A stretch of DNA of 23,936 nt from CAZWVR01 sp964637235 (GTDB lineage: Bacteria; Bacteroidota; Bacteroidia; Bacteroidales; S143-33), in assembly GCA_964637235.1 (NCBI GenBank), contig CAZWVR010000029.1, positions 1-23,936 on the forward strand. Direction: 5' to 3'. Positions 1 through 7,402 of the stretch are shown here, one piece after another. The notes below the pieces were generated by a model. It had not been told where the DNA came from and made no database searches. It saw only the letters and a list, made by a program, of their open reading frames with translations. How positions within the stretch are numbered: position 1 is the stretch's first letter; every line of letters starts with the position of its first letter. The translations under genes were made by a program, and so were the position numbers.

Positions 1-320
1 TGGGGCAGGATCTGAGCTGGTTCTGGAAACCATATTTCTTTGACTTTGTCTATCCGGATATTGGTATTAAATCCGCTGATTATAAGGACGGTAAGCTGAC
101 AGTAAAAGTTGTTAACACGGGCGGGCTGCCTGTTTATGTCAAGCTGGATGTTTATCTGCCCGACGGCACGCAAAAGGCCATAGAACGCAAAATGGACGTT
201 TGGAAAAACACCAATCAGATAACAATTACAGAGGCTATTCCGCAAAAACCTGTTAAACTCGTGCTTGACGATCTGTTGGGCGCAGACAAAAATCCGCAGG
301 ATAATACTTGGAAAATGTAA
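1..320 (+). CDS. M1 family metallopeptidase, C-terminal fragment (5' end outside window)
   Basis: The first complete codon is at base 3 and the frame runs 105 residues to TAA at 318-320. It begins with GQDLSWFWKPYFFDF, which resembles the segment near the end of the catalytic part of Bacteroidota M1 (gluzincin) aminopeptidases (typically DLSWFWxPWFF). A beta-rich tail follows (roughly residues 30-95) that would be the C-terminal domain. The zinc motif HExxH lies upstream of the window, so catalytic competence cannot be judged. Base and codon use differ from the neighbours: about 45% G+C over the first 300 bases, and of nine leucines six are CTG and none TTA, whereas gpmI next door prefers TTA and TTG. 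The family call rests on one motif block and could be a related aminopeptidase-like protein. Confidence 0.7.
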   Translation, partial: GQDLSWFWKPYFFDFVYPDIGIKSADYKDGKLTVKVVNTGGLPVYVKLDVYLPDGTQKAIERKMDVWKNTNQITITEAIPQKPVKLVLDDLLGADKNPQDNTWKM

Positions 321-365
321 AATATGAATTTAAGAATGGAGTTTTAGAAAAATTCTATATTTAAA

Positions 366-398
366 TTTGTTTTAATTGTTTAAAAAGTACTATTTTTG
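366..398 (+). promoter_or_regulatory. Bacteroidota-type promoter of gpmI
   Basis: TTTG at 366-369 is followed after 21 nt by TATTTTTG (391-398), a full match to TAnnTTTG. The ATG of gpmI lies 15 nt further on, after an A-rich leader without a Shine-Dalgarno sequence. Seen in sequence; activity is inferred. Confidence 0.6.
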
Positions 399-413
399 TA
401 AAAAACAAAAGAT

Positions 414-1940
414 ATGAAAAAAGCGATTCTGATAATATTAGATGGTTGGGGCATTGGAGATAAGTCTAAATCTGATGCTATTTATAATGGAGAAACTCCA
501 TACTATGATTATTTGCTCAGTGAATATCCTAATTCTCAGCTATGTGCGACTGGCGAATGTGTAGGATTGCCCAAGGGAGTGATGGGAAATTCAGAAGTAG
601 GACATATGAATATAGGTGCTGGTAGAATTGTTTACCAAGATCTTGTACGCATAAATAAAGCAATTGAAAGTGGTGAGTTTAGAAAAAATCCTGTATTTTT
701 AGAAGCTTTTGAATATGCTAAAAAAAATAATAAATCAGTTCATTTTTTGGGTTTACTTTCCGATGGCGGTGTTCATTCAATGAATACTCATTTATACGAG
801 CTTTGTCATATGGCTAATGAATATGGATTAAAAAAGATATACGTACACGCTTTGACAGACGGTAGAGATAGAGACCCTCATAGTGGGATAAATTATGTTA
901 AAGAACTTTTAGAAAAAATAAAAGGGACTAATTGCAAATTAGCAACTATAACAGGTCGTTATTATACGATGGATAGAGATAAACGTTGGGATAGAATAAA
1001 AGTTGGTTATGATGCGATGCTCTACGGTATTGGTAAAAAAACGACAGATCCATTAAAAGCAATTGAGGAATCTTATAATGAGGGGATTACAGATGAATTT
1101 ATAAAACCGATAATAGTCACAGATGATTCATCTACACCAATTGCTACAATACAAAAAGATGACGTTGTAATATGTTTCAATTTTAGAACTGATAGATTGA
1201 GGCAAATAACAACAGTATTAACGCAGCAAGATATGCCTGAATATAATATGCATACTTTGCCTCTTTATTATATCACAATGACAAGATACGATGATAAATT
1301 TAAAGGAATAAAAGTAGCTTTTGATAAGCAGCATCTTGACAATACGATGGGTGAAGTTGTTTCAAAACTTGGTTTAAAGCAACTTAGGATTGCAGAAACG
1401 GAGAAGTATGCCCATGTGACTTTTTTCTTTTCCGGGGGTAGAGAGGAACCTTTTGAAAATGAGGATAGAATATTAGTTCATTCTCCGAAGGTAGCCACTT
1501 ATGATTTGAAGCCGGAGATGAGTGCTTTTGAAGTTAAGGACAAAGTTGTTGAAGCTTTAAAAAGTAGGAAATACGATTTTATAGTGTTGAATTTTGCCAA
1601 CGGTGATATGGTAGGGCATACAGGAGTTTATGAAGCGATATTAAAGGCAGTAAATGCGGTTGACCAATGTTTAAAAGAAGTAGTTGAAACGGCAAAAGCT
1701 AATAGTTATTCGGCTTTAATAATAGCCGATCATGGTAATGCAGATCACGCTATTAATGAAGATGGTACACCGAATACTCAGCATTCGTTAAATCCGGTTC
1801 CGTGCATACTTGTGGATGATAATATGAAGGGGGTCAAATTAGAGAATGGTATATTAGCAGATGTTTCACCTACCTTATGCGAAATAATGGGGATAGAGAA
1901 GCCTAAGGAGATGACAGGAAAGTCTTTGATTGTTAAGTAG
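414..1940 (+). CDS. gpmI: 2,3-bisphosphoglycerate-independent phosphoglycerate mutase
   Basis: Cytoplasmic glycolytic and gluconeogenic enzyme interconverting 3- and 2-phosphoglycerate through a phosphoserine intermediate with two Mn ions. The 508-residue product is full length for the family. It opens with the alkaline-phosphatase-fold metal site LDGWG (Asp10), and MGNSEVGHMNIGAG holds the catalytic Ser60. The remaining metal ligands are in place: Asp398 and His402 in NGDMVGHTG, Asp439 and His440 in ADHGNAD, and His457 in NTQHSLNP. The start chosen is the ATG 15 nt after the promoter -7 box. It appears to be a single-gene unit: the upstream gene ends 93 nt earlier and a palindromic repeat begins within 5 nt of the stop, before a convergent gene. 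That repeat may serve as its transcription end. Codon use is AT-rich like most of the window. Confidence 0.97.
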   Translation: MKKAILIILDGWGIGDKSKSDAIYNGETPYYDYLLSEYPNSQLCATGECVGLPKGVMGNSEVGHMNIGAGRIVYQDLVRINKAIESGEFRKNPVFLEAFEYAKKNNKSVHFLGLLSDGGVHSMNTHLYELCHMANEYGLKKIYVHALTDGRDRDPHSGINYVKELLEKIKGTNCKLATITGRYYTMDRDKRWDRIKVGYDAMLYGIGKKTTDPLKAIEESYNEGITDEFIKPIIVTDDSSTPIATIQKDDVVICFNFRTDRLRQITTVLTQQDMPEYNMHTLPLYYITMTRYDDKFKGIKVAFDKQHLDNTMGEVVSKLGLKQLRIAETEKYAHVTFFFSGGREEPFENEDRILVHSPKVATYDLKPEMSAFEVKDKVVEALKSRKYDFIVLNFANGDMVGHTGVYEAILKAVNAVDQCLKEVVETAKANSYSALIIADHGNADHAINEDGTPNTQHSLNPVPCILVDDNMKGVKLENGILADVSPTLCEIMGIEKPKEMTGKSLIVK

Positions 1941-1944
1941 TTAA

Positions 1945-2202
1945 TATGTGAGAGGGATTGGAGCGGTATGAGGCGAAGGGAAAGTTTTAGGCATACTTGG
2001 CGGCGGAGGCTGAGCGGATAGCGAAGCCCTACGTACGCCAAAGCCAGCGAAACTCTTAGGCAGGCGAGTTGAGCGCCGAAGGCGGCTACCGCAATGCCTT
2101 GCGTTTCGCTGGTGAGAGTATGCCTTAACTTTGCCGAGCCGAATATAAGCGGAAAGCCCGACCCGAGCGAGCTGAATAGCAGCGAGCGAGGGACTCGCCC
2201 TA
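1945..2202. repeat. GC-rich palindromic intergenic repeat, copy A
   Basis: This 258-nt element fills the space between two convergent genes. In order it holds: a 5' arm with core GGGATTGGAGCGG (from 1954); a variable stem strand (1981-1997); a conserved hairpin (1997-2041, TTGGCG/CGCCAA with inner GGCT/AGCC); a 75-nt apical part with a perfect 10-bp inverted repeat CCAGCGAAAC (2044-2053)/GTTTCGCTGG (2103-2112); the matching stem strand (2117-2132); and a 3' arm with AAGCGGAAAGCCCGACCC. It closes with a tail hairpin GCGAG-GGA-CTCGC (2186-2198) and CCTA. Copy B (20285-20531) shares all conserved modules in the same order and a decayed copy C lies near 11274. No protein, terminal target duplication or transposase is seen. 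Function is unknown; structured RNA, a mobile palindrome or a bidirectional terminator are all possible. Confidence 0.85.
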
Positions 2203-2967
2203 TCTTTTATGTTTGTTATTTTCGTATTCTTTATACATATCTTTGATAATCACAATCAGGTCATATTCAGAGGTTTTGAGTATAAAATCTCTATCAAAGT
2301 CGCAGTATTGCATAAAGTCGTCCAATTCTTTGCCTTTGAGACCTGTTATTTTTGCTACTAAGTTTCTATTGAATTTTTTATCCAATTGTTTTTGGAGTTG
2401 TTCTTTTTGTTTTATTTTAGCCAGTTTACGCAATTCACGTTCTTTTTTTGATTTTAATGGTAAAGGAATTATGACGCCAGTTCCTCGAGCTAAATCTGCA
2501 ATTGTTTTTAGATTTTCATTTTTTAGTACATTTCTTATCCAAATTTCTATTCGTTTTTGGGTTTTATCCTCTTTTACTTCGGTATTTGCGATGTCGTTGA
2601 CAAATGCTTTCCATCTGACTGCATAAATATCTACATTTCCTAAGTGATAATTTATAGGTTTTAGGTATATTATTTTGTTGATTTTGCCGAGTTTAGCATT
2701 TTTAGGGTTTGGTTTCCATATATAACTTTCAAATCCAAGAGAAGAGACTTTTAGATTATCGCCGGGGGATATAAGAATTCTGAATTTCCCGCTTGTATCT
2801 GTCTTAGTTCCGAAGTGTTTATTCATATTTATGACAAAAGCATAAGGTACTGGTTTTAGGGTTTCTCCATTTATGATTTTTCCGTATACTTCAATAAGAG
2901 TGTCATTTTGCGCAAAAGTGTTCAATACAATTAAAAAAAGAAGTGTAAAGCTAAATTGTACTTTCAT
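2200..2967 (-). CDS. Secreted CarboxypepD_reg-like domain protein
   Basis: The 255-residue product starts with a signal peptide (hydrophobic residues 6-18, probable cleavage after FAQ at about 20). A small beta-sandwich domain follows (about 25-105): IEVYGKIINGETLKPVPYAFV, then TDTSGKF and a VSSLGFESY end, the pattern of carboxypeptidase-regulatory/transthyretin-like domains common in Bacteroidota envelope proteins. The C-terminal half is lysine-rich and probably helical (about 165-250, with KITGLKGKELDDFMQYCDF), as in many uncharacterised Bacteroidota homologues. The role is unknown; an envelope location is inferred. It is transcribed divergently from serS. The TAG stop is built from the last three bases (CTA on the + strand) of repeat copy A, so the repeat abuts the coding region exactly. 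The length looks normal, so I do not regard it as a truncated gene. Confidence 0.8.
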   Translation of the reverse strand: MKVQFSFTLLFLIVLNTFAQNDTLIEVYGKIINGETLKPVPYAFVINMNKHFGTKTDTSGKFRILISPGDNLKVSSLGFESYIWKPNPKNAKLGKINKIIYLKPINYHLGNVDIYAVRWKAFVNDIANTEVKEDKTQKRIEIWIRNVLKNENLKTIADLARGTGVIIPLPLKSKKERELRKLAKIKQKEQLQKQLDKKFNRNLVAKITGLKGKELDDFMQYCDFDRDFILKTSEYDLIVIIKDMYKEYENNKHKR

Positions 2968-3013
2968 TGTTTTTTATGCGAAGGTATAAAAAAATAATTA
3001 TCTTTCTTTTTAT

Positions 3014-3044
3014 TTCGTTATTTTTTGAAAAAATTTTTACTTTG
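3014..3044 (+). promoter_or_regulatory. Probable serS promoter
   Basis: TTCG (3014-3017), a 19-nt spacer and TTACTTTG (3037-3044) each fit the Bacteroidota TTTG / TAnnTTTG elements with one mismatch. The -7 box ends 25 nt before the serS ATG. Inferred from position and similarity only. Confidence 0.4.
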
Positions 3045-3069
3045 CCTGTGTATCAAAAACTAAAATATT

Positions 3070-4344
3070 ATGTTGGAATTAAAATTTTTGGTAAATAATC
3101 CACAAGAAGTAATAAGTAGGCTTAAAATAAAGAGATTTGATGCTGAAAACATTGTAAATCAGATTATTGATTTGCATGAAAAGAAAAAGAAATTACAAGT
3201 AGAATTGGAAAATTTAAAATCGCGGCAGAATAAAATAGCCAAACAGATAGGTATATTATATAAGCAAGGGAAAAAAGAAGAAGCTGAAAAAATAAAAGCA
3301 GAAGCGACAAAGCTTAAAGAAGATATAAAAGGATTAGAGGCAGAATTTGAGCCCATAGAGAAAGCTATTTTTGAATTATTAGTTAAATTGCCGAATTTAC
3401 CGCATAAGAGTGTACCTGAGGGGGATAGTTCTGCTGATAATCGCATAATAAGAGAAGGGGGTGTAATACCGAAATTTGATTTTGAGCCACTACCTCATTG
3501 GGAATTAGGTAAAAAATATAATCTTATAGACTTTGAGTTGGGGAATAAACTTACAGGTTCTGGTTTTCCTGTTTTTATAGATAGAGGTGCAAAATTGGAA
3601 AGGGCTTTAATAAACTTTTTTCTTGATAGAGCTAAAAAAGCCGGTTATTTAGAGATGATACCTCCATTTATGGTAAATGAAGCGACAGCCTTTGGTACGG
3701 GGCAACTTCCTGATAAAGAGGGACAAATGTATTTTATTGAGAGTGATAATTTTTATTTGATACCAACAGCAGAGGTGCCGTTGACGAATGTATATAGAGA
3801 CCAAATAATTGATGAGGAGGTTTTACCGATAAAGCTTACTGCTTATACCCCTTGTTTTAGGCGAGAGGCAGGATCTTATGGTAAAGATGTTAGAGGTTTA
3901 AATCGTGTACATCAATTTGATAAAGTAGAAATAGTTAGATTAGAACATCCTGAGCGTTCTTATCAAGCTCTTGATGAGATGGTAGAGTATGTAGAAAGTC
4001 TTGTTAAGGATTTAGAATTGCCTTATCGCATAGTACAATTGTGTGGCGGTGATTTAAGTTTTACATCTGCATTGACTTATGATTTTGAGGTATATTCGGC
4101 AGCCCAGGGGAAATGGTTAGAAGTTAGTTCAGTATCTAATTTTGAGACTTTTCAAAGTAATAGAATGAAAATAAGATTTAGAGGTAAAAATCAGAAAAAA
4201 ACAAGATTAGTTCATACTCTTAATGGCAGTGCTTTGGCATTGCCGCGTATTGTTGCAGCTTTATTAGAGAATAATCAGACTGTGAATGGTATCAAGCTTC
4301 CCAAAGTACTTTGGGAATATTACGGTAATGACGTAATAGATTAA
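3070..4344 (+). CDS. serS: Seryl-tRNA synthetase
   Basis: Charges tRNA-Ser (and tRNA-Sec where present) with serine in the cytoplasm; class II aminoacyl-tRNA synthetase. The 424 residues match the usual length. Residues about 25-105 are rich in Lys, Glu and Leu and form the long antiparallel coiled-coil arm that reads the tRNA-Ser variable loop. The catalytic domain follows, with the serine-binding TAE motif at Thr233-Glu235, motif 2 around CFRREAGSYG (Arg264) through LNRVHQFDKVE, and motif 3 around NGSALALPR (Arg393). The ATG at 3070 has a suitable promoter upstream and the N-terminal MLELKFL fits the family. It is a single-gene unit, divergent from the secreted protein at 2200-2967. No clear terminator hairpin is seen in the 108 nt before the next gene. 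Confidence 0.97.
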   Translation: MLELKFLVNNPQEVISRLKIKRFDAENIVNQIIDLHEKKKKLQVELENLKSRQNKIAKQIGILYKQGKKEEAEKIKAEATKLKEDIKGLEAEFEPIEKAIFELLVKLPNLPHKSVPEGDSSADNRIIREGGVIPKFDFEPLPHWELGKKYNLIDFELGNKLTGSGFPVFIDRGAKLERALINFFLDRAKKAGYLEMIPPFMVNEATAFGTGQLPDKEGQMYFIESDNFYLIPTAEVPLTNVYRDQIIDEEVLPIKLTAYTPCFRREAGSYGKDVRGLNRVHQFDKVEIVRLEHPERSYQALDEMVEYVESLVKDLELPYRIVQLCGGDLSFTSALTYDFEVYSAAQGKWLEVSSVSNFETFQSNRMKIRFRGKNQKKTRLVHTLNGSALALPRIVAALLENNQTVNGIKLPKVLWEYYGNDVID

Positions 4345-4383
4345 AAATTAGGCAATTGAAGTGTTTTATTTTTTTAAATATGT

Positions 4384-4414
4384 TTTTAGATTTTGCTTTT
4401 AAATAAGAATTTTG
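4384..4414 (+). promoter_or_regulatory. Possible promoter of the acyl-CoA dehydrogenase-etfBA operon
   Basis: GAATTTTG (4407-4414) fits TAnnTTTG with one mismatch, and a T-run stands 19 nt upstream (4384-4387). An alternative is TTTG at 4392-4395 with a -7 box around 4417. The start codon is at 4453. Weak evidence. Confidence 0.3.
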
Positions 4415-4452
4415 CATATTTACAACGGAACAACTGTTAAAAAAATATAATT

Positions 4453-5595
4453 ATGGATTTCAATTTCACAGAAGAACAACTGATGATACGCGATGCCGCA
4501 AGGCAATTTGCGCAAAAGTTATGGGAAGATGTGCTTGAAAGAGATGAAAAAGCCATTTTCCCGACCAAACATATTGAAGAGTTGGCTCAGCTTGGTTTCC
4601 TTGGTATGATGGTGGATCCCAAGTATGATGGTGGCGGAATGGATACGATTTCTTATGTTTTGGCAATGGAAGAAATTGCAAAAGTAGATGCTTCCGTAGC
4701 TGTGATTATGTCTGTACAGAATTCGCTTGTAAATTGGGGTTTGGAAACATTTGGTACTGAGGAGCAAAAAGAAAAGTATTTAAGACCCTTAGCACGTGGT
4801 GAAAAACTCGGAGCTTTTCTATTATCAGAGCCAGAAGCCGGTTCTGATGCAACAAAGCAGCATACCATAGCCAAAGATATGGGAGATTACTATTTGGTAA
4901 ATGGAACTAAGAACTGGATAACTAACGGTAATAGTGCTTCTTATTATATTTTGATAGCGCATACCCATCCAGAAAAAGGACATAGAGGTATTAACGCATT
5001 TATAGTAGAAAAAGATACCGAAGGTATTAGTGTAGGACCTCATGAGAATAAAATGGGAATGCGTAGCTCTGATACACATTCTGTAATGTTTACAGATGTT
5101 AAAATACCAAAGGAAAACAGAATAGGAGAAGATGGTTTTGGTTTCAAATTCGCTATGAAAGTTTTGGACGGTGGACGTATAGGTATTGCTGCACAAGCTC
5201 TTGGAATTGCGCAAGGAGCTTTTGAAAAAGCCGTAGCTTATGCCAAAGAGCGTAAAGCTTTTGGTAAACCAATCATTGAACATCAAGCAATAGCCTTTAA
5301 ACTGGCAGATATGCTCGTTAAAATAGAAAATGCTCGTAATTTGGTTTTGAAAGCTGCTTGGCTAAAAGATCAAGGTTTGCCATATTCTCATGCCAGTGCA
5401 ATGGCTAAATATTATGCAGCAGAAATTGCTATGCAAGTGACAACCGAAGCAGTACAAATTCATGGTGGATATGGATATGTTAAAGAATATCACGTAGAAA
5501 GATTTATGCGCGAAGCTAAGCTTACTCAAATTTATGAGGGTACTTCTGAAATTCAGAAAATTGTTATCTCTCGTCATATTATGAGAAATATGTAA
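4453..5595 (+). CDS. Acyl-CoA dehydrogenase (short-chain/butyryl-CoA type)
   Basis: Flavoprotein that introduces the alpha-beta double bond into an acyl-CoA, or in fermenters reduces crotonyl-CoA, exchanging electrons with EtfAB. The 380-residue length and motif order are those of short-chain members. An N-terminal helical domain (1-120) is followed by the FAD/substrate motif LLSEPEAGSDATKQ (about 123-136), the beta domain with NGTKNWITNG, and a C-terminal helical domain with RKAFGKPI. The catalytic base is Glu362 in QIYEGTSEIQK. It is the first gene of a three-gene operon, with etfB starting 19 nt after the stop, which supports direct electron transfer to the encoded flavoprotein. Chain-length preference cannot be read safely; butyryl-CoA or a branched or aryl acyl-CoA are possible. 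Confidence 0.93.
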   Translation: MDFNFTEEQLMIRDAARQFAQKLWEDVLERDEKAIFPTKHIEELAQLGFLGMMVDPKYDGGGMDTISYVLAMEEIAKVDASVAVIMSVQNSLVNWGLETFGTEEQKEKYLRPLARGEKLGAFLLSEPEAGSDATKQHTIAKDMGDYYLVNGTKNWITNGNSASYYILIAHTHPEKGHRGINAFIVEKDTEGISVGPHENKMGMRSSDTHSVMFTDVKIPKENRIGEDGFGFKFAMKVLDGGRIGIAAQALGIAQGAFEKAVAYAKERKAFGKPIIEHQAIAFKLADMLVKIENARNLVLKAAWLKDQGLPYSHASAMAKYYAAEIAMQVTTEAVQIHGGYGYVKEYHVERFMREAKLTQIYEGTSEIQKIVISRHIMRNM

Positions 5596-5614
5596 AACAC
5601 AAAAATGAAAAAAT

Positions 5615-6355
5615 ATGAAACTACTTGTATGCATTAGTGTTGTTCCGGACACTACTACAAAAATAAAATTTAAGGACGGTAAAGAGTTGGATACTACTGG
5701 TATCCAGTGGATAATAAATCCTTGGGACGAATTAGCTTTGACACGTGCAATAGAACTTAAAGAGCAATCTGGTGGAAAAATAGAAAAAGTTACAGTTGCA
5801 CATGTGGGACTAAAAGGTTCAGAACCAACAATACGTAAGGCATTAGCAATGGGTGCTGACGATGCTATTCGTATTGATGCCGAGCCCAAAGATAGCTATC
5901 AAGTAGCAGCTGAATTGGCTAATGCTATTAAGGATGAAAATTTTGACTTGATATTTACTGGATTGGAATCCAGTGATTATAATGGTCTTTCTGTTGGTGC
6001 TATGCTTTCTGAAATGTTAGGCATACCTTCGGTAGCTTCGGTTTCTAACGTAGATTTTAAAGATGGAAAGTTTGTAGTTAAAAGAGAAATTGACGGAGGT
6101 TATGAACTTCTTGATGTGCCTACACCCCTTTTGATTACAGTTCAAAAAGGTATTGCCATAGAGCCTCGTATACCGAATATGCGTGGTATTATGATGGCAA
6201 AACGTAAGCCTCTTAAAGTTGTTGAAGCAGCAGGAGTTGAACCTCTTGTTGAATTTGTAGCATTTGAAGAACCTAAACCTAAACCTCCTTGTAAAATTGT
6301 GGAAACTGCCGAAGAACTTATCAATCTATTACATAACGAAGCAAAAGTTATTTAA
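5615..6355 (+). CDS. etfB: Electron transfer flavoprotein, beta subunit
   Basis: Beta subunit of the heterodimeric ETF that carries electrons between acyl-CoA dehydrogenase and the respiratory or ferredoxin system. The 246 residues show the family order: N-terminal MKLLVCISVVPDTTTKIKF, NPWDELALTRAIELKE (about 36-51), then ALAMGADDAIRI and a GLESSDYNGLSVGAMLSEMLG segment that shapes the nucleotide site. It ends with the extended arm containing FEEPKPKPPCK that wraps the partner. It sits 19 nt after the acyl-CoA dehydrogenase and 20 nt before etfA, so one transcript is likely. Whether this ETF bifurcates electrons (a second FAD in the beta subunit) cannot be settled from the sequence by eye. 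Confidence 0.95.
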   Translation: MKLLVCISVVPDTTTKIKFKDGKELDTTGIQWIINPWDELALTRAIELKEQSGGKIEKVTVAHVGLKGSEPTIRKALAMGADDAIRIDAEPKDSYQVAAELANAIKDENFDLIFTGLESSDYNGLSVGAMLSEMLGIPSVASVSNVDFKDGKFVVKREIDGGYELLDVPTPLLITVQKGIAIEPRIPNMRGIMMAKRKPLKVVEAAGVEPLVEFVAFEEPKPKPPCKIVETAEELINLLHNEAKVI

Positions 6356-6375
6356 CAACCCTAAAAACAAAAAAA

Positions 6376-7341
6376 ATGGTACTAATATATACGGAAAATT
6401 GGGATGGAAAATTTAAAAAATTAAGCTACGAAATAGTATCCTACGGCGTTGCACTTGCGCAAAATATGAATACAGAAGCCGTAGTACTTTCGATAGGTAA
6501 AGTTCCTGAGGAAAATCTTAAAAGCCTCGGAAATTACGGAGCTCATAAAATAATATCCGTAGAGGCAGATTTAGATCTATTGGATAATAAACTTTATACC
6601 GATATAATTGCACAGGTTGCAGAAAAACTCGGTGTAAAGACTTTTGTATTTTCAAATAATAATACAGGAAGGGCATTAGCACCACGAGTTGCAGCACGCT
6701 TTAAAGCAGGCATTGTTAGTGCTGTTGAGGATTTACCTAAAAGCTATGATCCTTTTACACTTCATAAAAAAGTATTTACAGGGAAAGGATATGCGGATGT
6801 AGTTGTAAAGTCTGAGTATAAAGTAATAACTTTATTCCAGAATTCTTATGGAGTGCACGAAGCTCAGAATAATGCTACAATAGAAAAGATGGAGGTAAAT
6901 ATTTCTGAGCCGAGCATAAAACTTATAGAACGTAAGAAAGCTCAGGAGGGTAAAATATTACTTACTGATGCTGAGATAGTTGTTTCTGGTGGTCGTGGTA
7001 TGAAAGGACCTGAGAATTGGGGACCACTTGAAGAATTTGCTCGTTTACTTGGAGCAGCTACTGCATGTTCACGTCCAGTAGCAGATGAAGGTTGGCGTCC
7101 GCATGAAGAACATGTCGGGCAAACCGGAAAAGTTATTGCTCCGAATGTATATTTTGCTTTGGGAATTTCAGGAGCTGTTCAACATATTGGAGGTGTAAGT
7201 GGAGCTAAGTATATTGTAGCTGTCAATATTGACAAAGATGCTCCAATATTTGAGGTCGCTGATTATGGAATTATAGGCGATGTTCATAAATTGCTACCTG
7301 AAATGATCGAAGCAGTGAAAAAGATTAAAGCTCAGGAATAA
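6376..7341 (+). CDS. etfA: Electron transfer flavoprotein, alpha subunit
   Basis: Alpha subunit carrying the FAD of ETF. The 321-residue product has the variable N-terminal domain (1-190) and the strongly conserved C-terminal FAD-binding domain. Signature segments are VSGGRGMKGPENWG (about 204-217), ACSRPVADEGW, HVGQTGKVIAPNVYFALGIS, GAVQHIGGV and AVNIDKDAPIFEVADYG, all intact. It is the last gene of the operon; a strong hairpin-plus-T-run terminator begins 22 nt after the stop. The three genes together form an acyl-CoA dehydrogenase/ETF electron-transfer module. No ETF:quinone oxidoreductase is in the window, so the final electron acceptor is unknown. Confidence 0.96.
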   Translation: MVLIYTENWDGKFKKLSYEIVSYGVALAQNMNTEAVVLSIGKVPEENLKSLGNYGAHKIISVEADLDLLDNKLYTDIIAQVAEKLGVKTFVFSNNNTGRALAPRVAARFKAGIVSAVEDLPKSYDPFTLHKKVFTGKGYADVVVKSEYKVITLFQNSYGVHEAQNNATIEKMEVNISEPSIKLIERKKAQEGKILLTDAEIVVSGGRGMKGPENWGPLEEFARLLGAATACSRPVADEGWRPHEEHVGQTGKVIAPNVYFALGISGAVQHIGGVSGAKYIVAVNIDKDAPIFEVADYGIIGDVHKLLPEMIEAVKKIKAQE

Positions 7342-7362
7342 AAGTTTTTATTTACAGAATAG

Positions 7363-7402
7363 GCGGGGTAAAGAGTTAATCTCCTCTACCCCGCTTTTTT
7401 TT
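7363..7402 (+). terminator. Rho-independent terminator of the acyl-CoA dehydrogenase-etfBA operon
   Basis: GCGGGGTA (7363-7370) pairs perfectly with TACCCCGC (7387-7394). GAG/CTC adds inner pairing, and a run of eight T follows from 7395. The T-run touches the stop codon of the convergent SDR gene at 7401. Confidence 0.9.

Noticed and set aside
1778..2041. Minus-strand open frame across the gpmI end and the repeat
   Set aside because: It is antisense to a certain gene and composed of repeat sequence; no protein-like features.
1945..2202. Integron attC site
   Set aside because: The layout (conserved arms, variable palindromic centre) is attC-like, but no GTTRRRY/RYYYAAC core sites are present at the ends, and there is no cassette array or integrase.
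1945..2202. Insertion sequence or CRISPR array
   Set aside because: No transposase frame or target duplication, and no regular short repeats with spacers; the copies are single and far apart.
4825..5286. Long minus-strand open frame inside the acyl-CoA dehydrogenase gene
   Set aside because: Shadow of a well-conserved gene; composition is not protein-like.
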